A DNA stretch of 64,000 bases from Paragordius varius (taxonomy: Eukaryota > Nematomorpha). The position numbers and the translations under genes were made by a program. This document shows positions 47,801 to 64,000 of the stretch, in pieces (position 1 is the stretch's first letter; the number at the start of each line of letters is the position of its first letter). The notes under the pieces were generated by a model. The model had not been told where the DNA came from and did no database searches. It saw only the letters and a list, made by a program, of their open reading frames with translations. The stretch spans positions 6,200,001-6,264,000 of the forward strand of contig OZ176051.1 of NCBI GenBank assembly GCA_964247055.1, written 5' to 3'.

Positions 47801-50800
47801 TTTTTAATTTTTAATTGAAGGATAATTAGTTAGTATGAACATTATGAGATTGAGGATATGTCAGTAACAATGTATTGACTTTAAATTACATACTCAATGT
47901 CAAACAAATAAAAAAACACCGATCGTTTTTAGCCATTTTACAGGCTTTTAAAACAATTATTTTACCGTATTAAAGATTTGGCACAAAAGTAATAGTAAAA
48001 ATATTTAACTTCTACACATATTTAAATTAAATATATATATTATAAACTGAAAGTTCTCATATACAGCATTAAAGTATATTTATATTTTATTGGGTTTAAG
48101 GGTTACACTCAGAGATTTTGGGACACGTAAAATATCATAAAGATTTCACTGTGGAGATTTTAACGCTCCTAATTTTCTGAAAACTTATAAAATATAAATT
48201 AGTTGTTTTTAACCTGAATACATTGTTTGCGTTTCAATCTTCGTAGTTTTCGCAAGCAAAGTAGATAACATCCTTGGGTTCGGCAAAGATCTGAAAATTT
48301 GGTCATTTTTAGTCCCATTAAGTAAGGAAATGTTGTAATTGTGAGCTCGTATTTTCCAACCTTTAGAGACAAAAATATAATGTTTTAAACTATGCTTCAT
48401 TTATAATATTAATTTTTTGAACAATAAAAATACCGTTGGGTGAATTGAACTTATTTTCATAATTAGGGGGAAGAATCCTGACAAAAGGCATGTACGAAGC
48501 CCCTTGGTAAACGTTGTCCAGATTGTTATATGTACCATTTATTGAACGATATTTGCTAGTTTGCAAGTCTCACATATTATAGAATAAATTATAGAGGTGT
48601 TCTTCAAAATACTATTTAATTTATTTACAAAAAAACTGTGAAAATGAAACCTTTAACCGATGTAAATACTGTTTTTTGTTCCAAGGTAGGCGTACAATCT
48701 GTCATGTTTGCAACTATGTGAAGATGCGATAGCGACAAAAAATGATGCCTTTTAGCCTTTGAATCTTATTTAAAAAAACGATGAAACGATCATGGTTATT
48801 CAAATTTTTTGATTATATAAAATGATGATAGATTAATTTATTACCGTTTAAAATTTTAACTAAATGGTCCTGGCTAAAATTGATTCTTTCAATGTGATCT
48901 TCTAAAAGATTGTAAGTTCTTTGAAACACATCTCGTAACCTTGCTTCATTCTGAGCAGTATGTCCGTTGGTTTGATATAGCAAACCCTTTAATTCACTAA
49001 AGTTATGAAAACATTAAATATTTCTCAATAATTAATAAGTTTAAAAAAATAATATTATTTTAATATAATTATATTTTACCCAAAATTAGATGGTATATGG
49101 TTACGTCTTAATTGGCTGATAATGTTAAATATGGCTGTATCCCGCTCATTCGTTTCATTTAAAAGGTCTAATGTAATATCCATATCAGGATTCCGATATT
49201 TCGCATAATAACTTTGCGACTTACGACTACCCAACTCATTTTTATTGATCAGGCTTATTCTATAGGTTGGAGATTTGATAACTATAAATTTGCATGCAAC
49301 ATTAGCTTAATTTACATCAATATATTTTGGTGTAAAGTATTTTAAATTTACCTTTCAACTTGCCACTTTCGTGGCGGTAAATAGCTTCACAAGAGTATCG
49401 GCCCTCGTCCAAAGGATCGATATTCATTATACGCAAATAATTAACATTGTCATTGTTATGGTTTACAACATAATATTTTTCATTTTGGCCTTTCTTTACT
49501 GTTTGATCGATGATTGGTAAATCAACTTCATCTTTCAACCAAATAATCGAAAAATTTCCATGGTATGACAGAGGTATAAAGGCGCAAGGTAAACTTATAT
49601 TTTGTCCATAAGAGAGTTGAAAATCGTTTTGTGGAAGAATATTGTCATTACCATTAGGTATCTAACATAAATAGGGAATTTATAATATATTTGCCTAATT
49701 AAAAGAAATTTAGAAAAAAACTCTATAACTGCCATCAAATATTCCAATACAATTTACGCGAAATACAATTAATCAACATAACTAATGTGTAAATGGTAAA
49801 TAAATTTCTTATAGGTAAAATGAAATAGTAATAAAACTAAAGGAGATTTTTGTAAAAAATGTGCTCATCAAAATAATCTTTAATGATACATCTATTCGAT
49901 TTGCAAATGGATTTAAATCTGCATTTGTTTCATAGTTTCCTTTGGGAGTCCTTTCTTCATCTACAGAGTTCAAGCGTTTTTGTCTAGGATTGATAGTGTA
50001 AGCATATTTTTTATTGTTATATGGTAAAAATGTTTCGGAAACTAAACGTATTCTATCAGTATTTGCCAAATTATTTGAGGCAAGTAGGGAAATATTGCAT
50101 GTATAAACATCTTCATCGGACTCCATAAAATTTTTTATTATCAGGCTTAGTCGATGCCTCCCGGTCGAATCAATTTTGATTGCATATTTTTTTGAAAAAA
50201 GTGGAATGGAAGAATTTAGGGTAATAGGGTTGACATAATCATTGCGATACAACATTATCGTTTTGTCTAAAGAAGTAACAGTATAAATATAAAATTTATT
50301 AGGAATTTCGACGTTATTTTAAATATAATAGTTTTTTAATTACATTTATTTAGGAACAACTATATCGTAATTCATAGAGATGTGAAACAACTAAAATCGT
50401 TTTTTATGTATTTTGAAAAACAACATAATTTACGAATTTAAATCGGATTTTCTTATATTTAAACCAATAGATAGCATGTTTCTGGTCTTTTGGTAATAAA
50501 ACTATTTTTAAAATAAATTTTTAATTAATTCCACCATTTGTTAATCAAGTTTTTTTAAATAAATTTCGTTTACAAAAGGAACTATTAATTCTAAAATTGT
50601 CAACATCATTAATTTGATTTCTTACAATTTTTGGGTTAAAATATATCATATAATAATATAATAAATGTCTTCTAATGTTGATTTATTACTAAAAAAATTT
50701 TACATTTTTCAATTGAGTTAAATTTATAACTTGCTTTCATCCATTCATATAGAGCAGGTGTGTTTGAATCGACATAAGGGCATGTGACTATCCTATCATA

Positions 50801-53800
50801 TGATTGTTTTTGACCAACTATATGCATAAATTAAAATTTAATAATTATATTTGGCACTCATTGATGTAAATTAAAATTATCAAATGTTTCAATAAAATAT
50901 ACAATTACCAATTAAAGGAATATTATTGCTACGGGCCTGTCCTAAGGCATTGGATGCCATACATTCCCATCTGGCTTTGGCTAAGAAATTTATAAAATCT
51001 TCATTGGCTGTTTGATAATTAGTTATTGGTTGAATAATTATTTTTTGGGCGTGTACCATATGTGAATTGGATATGTGCGACTTCAAACTAATTTTTATTT
51101 GCTGGCCGTCTTTGGCGGTAACGACAAATTTATTCAAAAAATCACTTTGAGAATCGTTGTGAAATGTTCCATACGGAGGCATTTTTGGGGTAAATAGCAA
51201 TTTGCTAAATTAATCAATAGATATAAAATATACTTGGTTGGTTTTGTAAACTTTTTATGTTTTATACGCAAATTCATAAATTTTAATTTTGTAAATCAGA
51301 AATTTTGTAAATTTTTATATGTTCTAATGTATTCCCAATTTATAACCCAGTGTGAATGCGTGATGTAGTAGTTAGGGCAACCAACTCTTAGGCCAAGCGT
51401 GGAAAGCTAGAGTCAGCACCCTAGGCATTTTTTCCAGCCTCATTGTCAGTCTTGGACAGGCGATGTTAAAGCTCTTAAAAGTCATAGTATAATTTAAATA
51501 TTTACCGTTTAATAATAACACACAAAAAAGACCAAACTATATTATATAATTATGACATGGGAATGAAGGTAGCCTCATTAAATATTTAAACATATTTTGT
51601 TTGATAAAAACAACACTTTATGATACCATTATACAAGCCGTATAAATTAATTCGTAAATTTTAAAATTCTCTATGGGCTAAGTATGATTAGCAGAAAAAT
51701 ATTCAAAAATCGGCCACGTCAGTTTTGTTAGGGTTTATATTAATTTAATTGGGTCCGCGAAAATATCATATATAGCTTGTTTATGACTTTAAAAGTTTTG
51801 CAATTATTTAGTCAAACGTCAACATTTAATAGCACATAATTAAATACTTGTTGTATAACCATACTAAATTAGGGATGGGCCAACCCATTGTTTTGCATTC
51901 TAAATCGATTTGTTTAATCAAACCATCTGCAGATGTCAAAATATTTCCCACAGGATCTCCTATCATTTTTGGGTGATAGGTTTCAAAGTATCTATGTTCT
52001 GATAAAAATATGTAAATTGTAAGTTTCATTTATCGAAAATTGCGAATTATTATTAATACGTTACGCAAAATCCGGTCTTTAAATCCAACAATATTTTTTG
52101 GACTGTATGGTTGATCGTTCGCTATATCTAAGTGATCACTCAGTGTAAGGTCCAATTGATGACAATTAAGTAACTTATGGTTTTGAGTTAAGGTTGAAAT
52201 GGATATACCAGATAATTTTTTAGGTGAGCTGCAAACCGCTTCTACAAAAAAGTGTTCAATACCCCTCTCCATAATTTCCATAATTAACCATAAAAGTTTA
52301 CAATCGCACACAATTGGATTAGGACGAAGTTTTCTGTTTACATAAAATTATAGGTTGAATAAGCATAGTTTGAAAAATAGGTAAGCAAATGCTTAAAAAA
52401 TATTCTTATTATATTAAAAAACTTCGATTTCGGCCTTTAAATGACAAAATATAAAATTTAAAGTCGACTGGCTACAAAATATGGTTTGATAGACCAGACG
52501 ATCGGTTTATTAATATAAATTTATTGTGCTGAAAACTAAGTATTAAAGGTAATGAAATTAATATTCATTGAAATGAATTTAATCTTAAAAAATTTAAGTT
52601 TTCTTAGAAATAAAAAATGGAAAACAAGAATAAAAAGTAAAAAGCATAAATAATTAAAATTATACATCAAAAATAATTGATGATTGTGATCAAAGAGTCC
52701 ACGTGGTAATGTTTTAATGTGATTGTCATAAAGATATCTAAAATTAAGTTCATAATATACAGTTCTTTCAGCGATTTTAAGGGTTTAAACACATCCGGAT
52801 TTAGATATTTGATCTTGTTTTGATTCAGGAATCTGAATAAAATATAAAACATTAAATATTTACGTAAAATTTAAAAAATAAAAATATTATTAAATAAAGA
52901 GAAAACTATATTTTTTATCGTTAATTTTGGCTATATAACTTAAAATCTTATAACTGAGAAATGCAATAAATATTGAATTAATCTAACTAAATACAAAACG
53001 TAAAATTATAAGACTATAAATATTTTTTTAAAATTTTTTATCCATAATTTTTACTATGTAACCTAAAATAGCGAAAGATATTTTTTTGTTACCAATTTAC
53101 ATCTCTCTTCCAAAGTTAATCCAAAAACAATTAGTAATATTTAAAATCAATGTTAAAAAATATGGTTTGTAGTCTTTTAATGTTTTATCTTTAAAATTAC
53201 AATTTTAATTAGGAAATTTTTAAAACAAAACCTTTTTAAAAAGAAATTAATTAATTTTAAATATTCATGACTGTTAAATATTTTAATTTAAAAATCTAAT
53301 TCCCATAAAAATTACAAAAAGTTAGCATAAACGTTTTGTTTTAAACATTTTTTATCAAAGAAAATTTAAATTTTTTTTAATCAAATTATATATGTATTAA
53401 TGTATAAATACAGGTGGGTTAAATTTTGTAATCCATAGAAAGCATTTGCATCCACTGTCCTAATTCGATTAGCATGAAGATATCTAAGTGATATATAATA
53501 TTAATGAAAATTCAACAAAACTTTTGTTCGTTAGTTTTGAACTTAAATGGTAGAGTAAAAATTTAAATTATACAGATAAAACGTAAAAGATAACCATACT
53601 CTTTGAAAAACCTTGATTTATATGTTTTAAACCATAAAATATGATTGGTAACACACTAAATCATTAAAATTTAATATATAAGTGTTTGAAAAATCAAGGT
53701 AAAAAAATATGGTTGGCTTTTACAAACAAATGGCTTTAGTTTTAGGTTATATCTGTCAAATTGAATTTTTCATACAACTTTCTTTAGCATAATAGAGCGT

Positions 53801-56351
53801 TAGGTATGAAATGAACATAATATAACATGAAATCATGGAAAAAATTTCAAAAAGTTAAGTTAGGCCCCCCTTCCTCTAGTTAATAATTGTCAAACAAACA
53901 AAATTTTAAATGCACTTGCGAAAATCGAAATATTGTTGATGTTTAAAAAATTGAAAAAGATTGAACCAAACAATTTGTATTTTTGTCATGACAACCGAAA
54001 AAAATACAATTTAATACCTATTCTCATACCATTTCAAAGTTATAATAGCAAATATGATTGTATAAATCATATAAACAATTTTTTTGGAGACCATTAACAA
54101 ATTTCATAGACTTTAATTGTAGTTCAAACAAAATATAATAGATAGGGACTGATTTCGAAATTAAAAAAATCTGATCAAAAATAAAAATAATATCTAATTG
54201 AATTGTTAGCGTTTGAATGGTAAATGATGATTGATTTGCCCTTCTGTTGAAACTTTATACATAGTGAAATTGGAAAGGGGGTTATAAAAATACTTTTGTA
54301 TTTGTGTTTCTAAAACTTACAAATATTTGAGTTTATTCAAAGCGGCAAAGGTAAAATCTTGGATATGGGTTATATGATTATTGCTAAGTTTTCTAAAAAT
54401 GAATAATATAAAAAAATTAATTTTATTATGGATAAATGTACGATATAAAAACTTACAAAACGCGCAAATTCGTAGTTAATAACAGACTCAATGGATCTAC
54501 TACGGTTATCAGATTGTTTCTAAAATCTCTAAAATAAGATTAAAACAGAATTTATTTGTTAAAATAATTTAGGTTAAAATAAGTTAAAAATATAAATAAA
54601 TATCCAATAAAAATCTTGAGAAAAATATTTTAAACTAGACAACTGCTCTTTTTATAAATAATGGGATGGGTATTTTAATTTCAAATTGGATCATATCAAA
54701 TTAAATAAATTTCAAAAAATGACCACATTTTTTGGATTTTTTTAGTCAATCAAAGATATAGCATATAAATTTTAAACCCATAAAAACACCAAAAACCCAA
54801 AAAGCTTTTTCATAACGTATACTCTTCAAAGCGACCTTTCTTATGCGGTCTTTAGATCTCCCATATTTAAAAAAACTTTAATTAAAAATGTAAAATCATT
54901 TTAAATATTTTTTCGAAAAACATGTAGCCCATTCAAATTTAATATTGCTAATTCATTTTCCTAGGCTCCGTTTTATAGTAATAAGCGAAATTGCGTTTTT
55001 TGCAAAAACAAACCAAGTAAGTAATTTCATTTCTATATTACCCAATTATTAGCCTTTACTTTTTGCCCTTACACATATTTCCGCAAAAAATGGCCTCACA
55101 AAATTAAAATAAGCGGTTTATAAACCTTAAATTCAATAATTACTATATTTTTCATTTTTAATATTATGAATGAGCAGAACACATTGAATCTCACTTTTTT
55201 TCATTCGCTATTCCGCCCGACCTCCTTAAAATTGGGGTTTTAAAAATTAAGTCTATAAAAAATTGTTCAATCTTTATAGTAGGCCATAACTTTTAAGTCA
55301 AAATATTTATGTTATTAACACATTGCCACAAATGATACAAATAATTTTACTAATTTATTATGATCAAATTATAAATACTGCAACAATATTTTTAAATGAT
55401 AAAACATTTAGAAATGACCTAAATTTCAAATATATATATATTTATATATATAAATATATATATATATGACAAAATATTTGAAAAACAAATTAAGACATCA
55501 TATAAGAAAACTATCAAAATAATTAAGATGTCAAAAGGTGATAATAGGTAAAATATTTTCCAAATACGTAACAAAATTTACATTTTTAAAACATTTCGTA
55601 AATGTCAGAAAAAATACCAGCCGAATCAGGTTAAAGATTAATATATGCCTAAAAATATCCAAGATTTAATTTTTAATAACTGAGTGTTAATTCTAGTTTG
55701 ATTTACTTTTACGTTGGTTTGCAAGAATTTAAAATTTTGTTCAATACACCATCTAATGCACTATTTTTTATGAATTATAAAAATAATAACCCCAAATATT
55801 ATAAAACCCGCAAAGTTAATGTTTCATGTAAATGTCAGAAGGAACTATTCTATTTCAAATTCTAGGGTTATTGAAAATGTACGTTTCAAAATAATTCCAT
55901 ATTGAATCTTAACAAATTATGGTATTGAGCTTACCAAATCGTAACCCTTTGTGGAAAGTTAGGGGAAATTATCTATTAATATTTTAAGTAAAAATTACGC
56001 TTGCTTTATATCAACAAATTATTAAACTTTTGTCTGCAAATAAATATTATTAAAATCATACAATGCCATAGTCATTGGTCCTAAATCGAGGTAGGGAGGA
56101 ATAGAGGTGATATTAGCATGTGAACAATAGACCACTTCTCTTTTACATGTACACCGCTGAGGACAAAACTCACCACTGTAATGCAAAGGAATAATATTTT
56201 GATAATCTCGATTTATAATTTGCCCGAAACAAAAGTTTAAATGGCCAAGCTTCTGATTAGGGAATATTAAATGTACTAAAAATGGTATATAAAATATTTG
56301 AGATATTTTAACAAGGGTGATTAAAAAATTCATCATCGGGCGATGTATCAT
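42553..56351 (-). CDS. PXDN: Peroxidasin: LRR + 3 Ig + haem peroxidase, no VWC
   Basis: Secreted haem peroxidase of basement membranes. The family makes hypobromous acid to form sulfilimine cross-links in collagen IV. Twenty-nine exons join in phase into 1569 residues. First exon 56351-56062 has a hydrophobic N-terminus and the LRR N-cap ([14 protein letters not shown]). Five LRR exons of exactly 72 nt follow: 54528-54457, 54392-54321, 53483-53412, 52832-52761, 52737-52666. Then come the LRR C-cap (52333-52065), Ig1 (51998-51848, 51204-50909), Ig2 (50817-50731, 50266-49890), Ig3 (49661-49352), and the peroxidase from 49281 to 42553. Distal His is at 958 (QFLDHDLD), proximal His at 1232 (RFGHSLV), plus NIQRGRDHG and [14 protein letters not shown]. 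Usual peroxidasins have four Ig domains and a C-terminal von Willebrand C domain. Here there are three, and the protein stops ~70 residues after GDRFWY. One intron is only 23 nt. Confidence 0.95.
45484..45785. mobile_element. MITE with long, internally repeated inverted ends (peroxidasin intron)
   Basis: About 300 bp between peroxidasin exons 45351 and 45855. Left end: CCATTTACAATTCATATTCA, then two more AATTCACCC blocks and AAATAAATTATG. The right end mirrors this (CATAATTTATTTTAGGGTGA and two further GGGTGAATT blocks, then AAATGGTA). Inverted ends are ~75 bp. TATATA flanks both sides, so a TA target is possible. A fragment recurs at 58682-58730. Confidence 0.7.
51355..51480 (+). repeat. tRNA-derived SINE-like sequence in a peroxidasin intron
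   Basis: A GC-richer island has TAGTAGTTAGGGCAACC (resembling a pol III A box) and, ~35 nt on, AAGCTAGAGTCAGC (resembling a B box), then CCCTAGGC. It does not fold into a clean cloverleaf by eye. Only one copy is seen in this window. Confidence 0.35.
52738..52760 (-). other. 23-nt intron 5 of peroxidasin
   Basis: Begins GTATAT and ends TTTTAG on the minus strand, phase 2, between two 72-nt LRR exons. Removing it joins KSLKEL to [11 protein letters not shown] in perfect LRR register. Retention would break the repeat phase. Confidence 0.88.
53080..53180 (-). repeat. Partial copy of the 53582 inverted-repeat element
   Basis: TTGTTACCAATTT near 53089 and TTAAAAAATATGGTTTGTAG near 53154 match words in 31245-31420 and 53582-53735. 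Low confidence because the sequence is very AT-rich. Confidence 0.3.
53582..53735 (-). repeat. Inverted-repeat element in a peroxidasin intron
   Basis: AAAAGATAACCATACTCTTT with AACCTTGATTTA at the left is mirrored by AAATCAAGGTAAAAAAATAT then GGTTGGCTTTT at the right. Same family as 31245-31420, on the opposite strand inside (ATGGTTTAAAACAT, GTTACCAAT). Confidence 0.55.
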
Positions 56352-56761
56352 GTCTTTATTAACTAACGTTATAATTCATAGGGTAAATATTATAACTAAA
56401 TTTAATTAAATTTGAATGATAGAATATTTAAGGAAATTTTTAAACGTTTTTGATAATAAAGAATATAAAGGAAAAAATAAAATAAATGATTATTATCATC
56501 ATTTGTTACATGTTTTGAAAAACAAAACGTTTTATTATTATAAAAAAAATAAGCTTACACATTCATGTTTTGCACGTAACCAGAAAGTAAAATCCAGTCG
56601 GTGATTAAATAATGATCTTCGCATGTGCTAGTAAATGGGTGAATTTTAGAGAGTACTTAAATTTGAATACCGTACTTTATTGTTAAATATTTTTGCCATA
56701 CCTTGTACCTATTTGGCCAAAAACTTTCTTTTTGTCTTTAATTATCGAATTGGTATCATGT

Positions 56762-57013
56762 TAACACTTGGTACAACACATTCATTTTAGCATTTCGATT
56801 CAAATTGGGGTATTTAAGTACCGCAGGCCTGCGAAGAAATCGAAACCATGGCAAAATCCTGCACTTATATAACATTAATAAACCGAAATATATGAAAAAA
56901 TTTATACAAAAATACTTGATATTACTTATTTTAAGCTAAAACCGAAAGGTAAAAATTTAGTCAGCGTGATATGTATGGAATGGTAAAATTGAAAAATAAT
57001 ACAAAATAAACCG
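56762..57013 (+). mobile_element. TTAA-type MITE, copy F, 5' half
   Basis: Starts TTAACACTTGGTACAACACA and follows the family to AATACAAAATAAACCGCT. There it is cut by the hAT-like element at 57014. The sub-terminal hairpin is degraded. Confidence 0.7.
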
Positions 57014-57314
57014 CTGGGGTTTTCAACACAGATGGATTCGCGGGCAGCATTTTACACTCAAAAAAACAGCCGGTCGCATTTTAAATAATATTATGGGCCT
57101 TCATATATAATTTATTAGAATTTAAATATAAGACTGTAAAATGCAAATAAATATAACAATTTTTTCTAGTTGTAAATCGAATAAACAAACTTAGAATAAT
57201 CGAAATGTTGATTCCTCTAAGATTTTATCAGCATATTTTTACAAATTATGGTGATCTAGATTTTTCGCGGAGAGCACATAAAGTCTGGAGGACCGCGTGC
57301 TGGATTAGACATTG
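57014..57314. mobile_element. hAT-like MITE inserted at the end of MITE copy F
   Basis: The left end CTGGGGTTTTCAACACAGAT and the interior GATTCGCGGGCAGCATTTT match the 28493 family. The right end ACCGCGTGCTGGATTAGAC is a diverged mirror of it. About 300 bp, non-coding. Confidence 0.6.
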
Positions 57315-57574
57315 TTTAGAGTAAGAACCACTGGTTGCATGCGCATCAAAAGCAATTCTTGAGTTTATAAAGGCTCAAAAAATACTTAATTATCTAGCCA
57401 CACCTAATTAAAGTATTTTTTTATAGAACTCTACCAGAAGTGAAACAATACACCTCGAATATTCTCTAATAAATTTCTACAAAATTTTATGACGTTAAAA
57501 GGTTCACATTCATTTATATATTTAATAATTACTCGCATTCATATAAAATTGTCTCATTTCGCTATAAATTAATA

Positions 57575-57700
57575 TTGGGTTGTCCAACAGGTGGTTCTGC
57601 CGGTACTTGTGGCTTTTTTAAAATTTTGATTGGCCCTTAAAAAAATTTAAGATTAAATTTTTGCAAAAATAATTTTTGAGTGGATGTAAAATTTTTTCTA
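57575..57700 (+). repeat. hAT-like end fragment related to 6465
   Basis: GGGTTGTCCAACAGGTGG followed by CTTGTGGCTTTTTTAAAA aligns with the 6465 repeat. The right end is undefined. Confidence 0.4.
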
Positions 57701-58681
57701 AAGTATAAATTTTAAATTGATTTGCATAAAATTTTTAAATTGATTTGCATAATTTTTTTTATATTTATTATTATATTTCCTCACATTCAATTTATTTTCT
57801 TTATGAAAATCTTTAGAAAAATTGCCACTGGTAAAGTTTTTTGATAATTATTTAGTGAAAGAGCCATATTTCTTTCAGTGATATTTAAGGATAAAATTTC
57901 ACATTCTTACTTCATTTGTCACAATATCTCTATAATTACTCTGCAATAAAAAAATATTAATTTAATTTATTGAATAAAATTTTTAGTTAATATTTATTTA
58001 GAAATATCTTCAATTTCATTCCATTATTCTTCAATAAATTTTAAAATATTTTATGCTTTAATGCAGATGATTATATAAAAATATCTACTTTTCTAACCAC
58101 ATGTGTCATTACCGACCAGACGTCGGATTTTATTTTAATACAAAATTATAAAAGATTCCTCGGCAGCATACGAATATTTCTAATATATTGTTTAATATTT
58201 ATAATGATTGCATGCTAAGTTCAAATTTAAGTGGGGTAGGTTTAAAAGTTGCTTCTGTGAAAAAAAACATCAATTTCTCGAATAGAATGTGATATATTGT
58301 ATATTAGTCTTTCAATGGCTAACGCCAGATATCAGCGGCATCGCTTTGTATAAAATATTTTATTTGAACGTTATTTAATAATAATATAATATTTCGTCGT
58401 CAAATAAAGAGAGTAATTCTTATACATTCCATAACAGAGTATTATACATATAACAGTTGTTGATTGAGCTAAGATCGTGGTTATTCCATAGTTGTTTCAT
58501 CGGATGCCTATTTGCACAATTTGGCTGGTTGGAAATAAGTTTGGGCCTCGTCATATATTTTTTTAAATGGTTATTATCTATTCTTGTCAATATTCTTAGT
58601 AGGTAATGGTAAATAAATATTTTTGGCTTCTTTGTTAGCTTTTAAATTTATAAATATAAACAATCAACACTTAATATTCAC

Positions 58682-58730
58682 CCTTAAACATTTCGAATTC
58701 ACATGAAATATTAATTGTTTTTGGATTACA
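58682..58730 (+). repeat. Fragment of the 45484 MITE family
   Basis: TATTCACCCTTAAACATTTC then GAATTCACATGAAATATTAA resembles the left end of 45484-45785. Truncated. Confidence 0.4.
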
Positions 58731-59880
58731 TACCTTTCCACCTGCTTAAAAATACCATAAAAATAGCTTCGCCAAAATTTTGCCATCAATTATATTTTAA
58801 AGCAAAATATTTATTTTTCGGAATAGTCTTTTTTTCGTTGTTAAAATATAGCATATATTTAAAATTTTTACTGCAAATCTAGGTATTTTTGCTTTTATTT
58901 TAAGAAAACTAGCCAATTATATAGGGGCGACTTACGGAGCCCTATTTAAAAATATAGAGATACTACTGAAATAAAGCATTTAGTCGCCAAAAAAGTTTTA
59001 TATAGCAAAATGTGCGCAAATCTTGCTATTTTTTGATATGGAGCAGTTACTGCAAACATTTAAATAGCTCTCTTGAATAACTTGTAAAGGCCAAAACCGA
59101 TACATTTTCGTATCAGTTATTTCCATACGTATTTTATACCTCATGATTTTAGACTCAGCTTAATTTAAATAGGTGAACAATCATCATATATGCATAATTT
59201 AAAAAAGTGTTTTGACTACAAATTTTGAATCATATTTCAGCACAACTTATATACTAAATTTAATCAATAATTTGATAAGATTTTTTAGCATCCTATTGTA
59301 AATAGAGTGTTTTTATACCGTTTCCATCTTGCTTTAAAATACCTTAAATCTCGCTTTATCAAAAATTTTCTATAAATTTTAATGAAGCGAGATACCTATT
59401 TTTTCAAAAAAAAAATTTTGCATCTTAATTTAGCATATTCTAAAAATTTTTGGTGCTTATCGGGTTCTACCTATTTTTGATGTGTCAGATCTGAAATTTA
59501 AAATTTTATAAAAATAGTTATGCTTTTTACATAATGATATATTTTGATATTATTTGGAATCATGTTTTATCAAAAATAACTTTGCAAATGCGCAAATTTT
59601 GCCATATTTTAATATGGTCCAATTATTTTAAATGTTTTAATAACTTTTATATCACTTATAAAGCTTAAAACCCAAACCATCGTTAGAGTTTTGATACATT
59701 TATGATCAAGCATATATTTCATTAGAGCATTTTTTTGCACACAAGGTTATGGTTTAATCCGAATAAACTATTTACCGATATTTCTGACCATTATTACTCA
59801 ATTTATAACTAAATATTAGCCGTATAATATAAAACAATTTATTAAAAATTTAAAATAAAAAGCGAATTCCAGATATATTT
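58730..59880 (+). repeat. Two diverged tandem copies of a ~575-bp unit
   Basis: ACCTTTCCACCTGCTTAAAA at 58732 is echoed by ACCGTTTCCATCTTGCTTTA near 59317. AATGTGCGCAAATCTTGC near 59010 is echoed by AATGCGCAAATTTTGCC near 59587. The offset is near 575-585 bp in both cases. No coding content. Confidence 0.45.
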
Positions 59881-60352
59881 TGCCATTTTATTATAATCTA
59901 TTTATTAATGAATATATTCCTGGCAACTCAGTTCTGATAATCCTTTTCAAATTAACCCCTGAGTTTATCCGCTGAGGAAATTTGATGGGCAAAAATTAAA
60001 AAGTGTAAACATTTTCTTAAAATATTGTGATAAAATCAAAAGGACTATGAGAATTTTTATATCAACCAGAATATATATATTTTATTAGGATATTTTTGTA
60101 TATTCCGATTTTGTGATTATGTATTTGATAAACAGATTTAATAAATTAAGAGCTTTACACTGTAACATTTAAGTTGTTTTTAATATATATTGGTACGTTT
60201 ATCATATACATAGGCTTAATAAAATAATATTTTCATATAAAATTGTTTTAGCAAAAAAATTACAAATTTTAAATATTGTTATCATATTAATTTTCATTCG
60301 TACATTGAGCTTTATAAAACAACCAGCCGATAAGACTGGTGCCTAAATTCGT

Positions 60353-63772
<3,420 letters not shown>

Positions 63773-64000
63773 GTAATAATTTCTGTTTTTGCTTAATATG
63801 ATTTAATTTTAAATTCAACAATGTTTTGAAAAAAAATTTAGAATTTCGGTGGTTTTTTAATTCAATAACTCTAATACTATTTAATGTGTCCGGGGATTTT
63901 ACCACAATTTTAAATTTACAAATTTCATAAACAAAGTTATTTTATTTTTTTCTAAAATAACTAATTTTTTGATTAACACAAAAGGGAAAGTTTTAAACCA

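Larger units (their letters stand above)
56352..60352. other. Divergent intergenic region between peroxidasin and the MAP4K
   Basis: Contains promoters of both genes somewhere, the MITE fragments at 56762-57314, 57575 and 58682, and a tandem duplication at 58730-59880. No exon is recognised. Confidence 0.55.

Overview
The window is nuclear DNA from an animal. It is very AT-rich (roughly three quarters A+T by eye), uses the standard genetic code and carries spliced genes with GT-AG introns. The gene set (HIP14 palmitoyltransferase, NAA10, a Dpr-like Ig protein, aminopeptidase N, peroxidasin, a misshapen/TNIK-type MAP4K) fits a protostome. Asn/His-rich protein tails would suit an arthropod such as a mite. 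Three introns of only 23-28 nt, and an NAA10 gene whose introns lengthen from 5' to 3', are also reminiscent of flatworms. I do not assign a phylum. Exon coordinates were worked out by hand from splice signals, reading phase and family similarity.

Layout. 1-2609 (minus): ZDHHC17/HIP14, C-terminus outside the window. 2610-2682: a 73-bp gap shared head to head with NAA10 (plus, 2683-13820, seven exons). The last NAA10 intron (6256-13587) is a graveyard: Ty3/Gypsy-like pol remnants, a chimeric cDNA-like copy joining a retroelement leader to laminin beta sequence, a ~768-bp inverted repeat, and three fragments of an unrecognised protein-coding element. 13821-25751: a gene desert with a diverged ~158-bp satellite. 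25752-26426 (plus): two exons of a V-type Ig domain. 28020-35443 (minus): aminopeptidase N, 16 visible exons, about 997 residues. 36339-40500: a cluster of TTAA-flanked MITEs, one nested in another. 42553-56351 (minus): complete peroxidasin, 29 exons, 1569 residues. 56762-60352: further MITEs and a tandem duplication. 60353-63772 (plus): the first three exons of a MAP4K, running off the right edge.

The genes do not form an operon or pathway. The only tight coupling is the divergent HIP14/NAA10 pair. Peroxidasin and the laminin copy both concern basement membrane, but the laminin piece is a dead retrocopy and the closeness is probably chance. The most unusual items are the ultra-short introns, the chimeric laminin retrocopy inside a large palindrome, the unrecognised repeated protein element, and the TTAA MITE family with sub-terminal hairpins.
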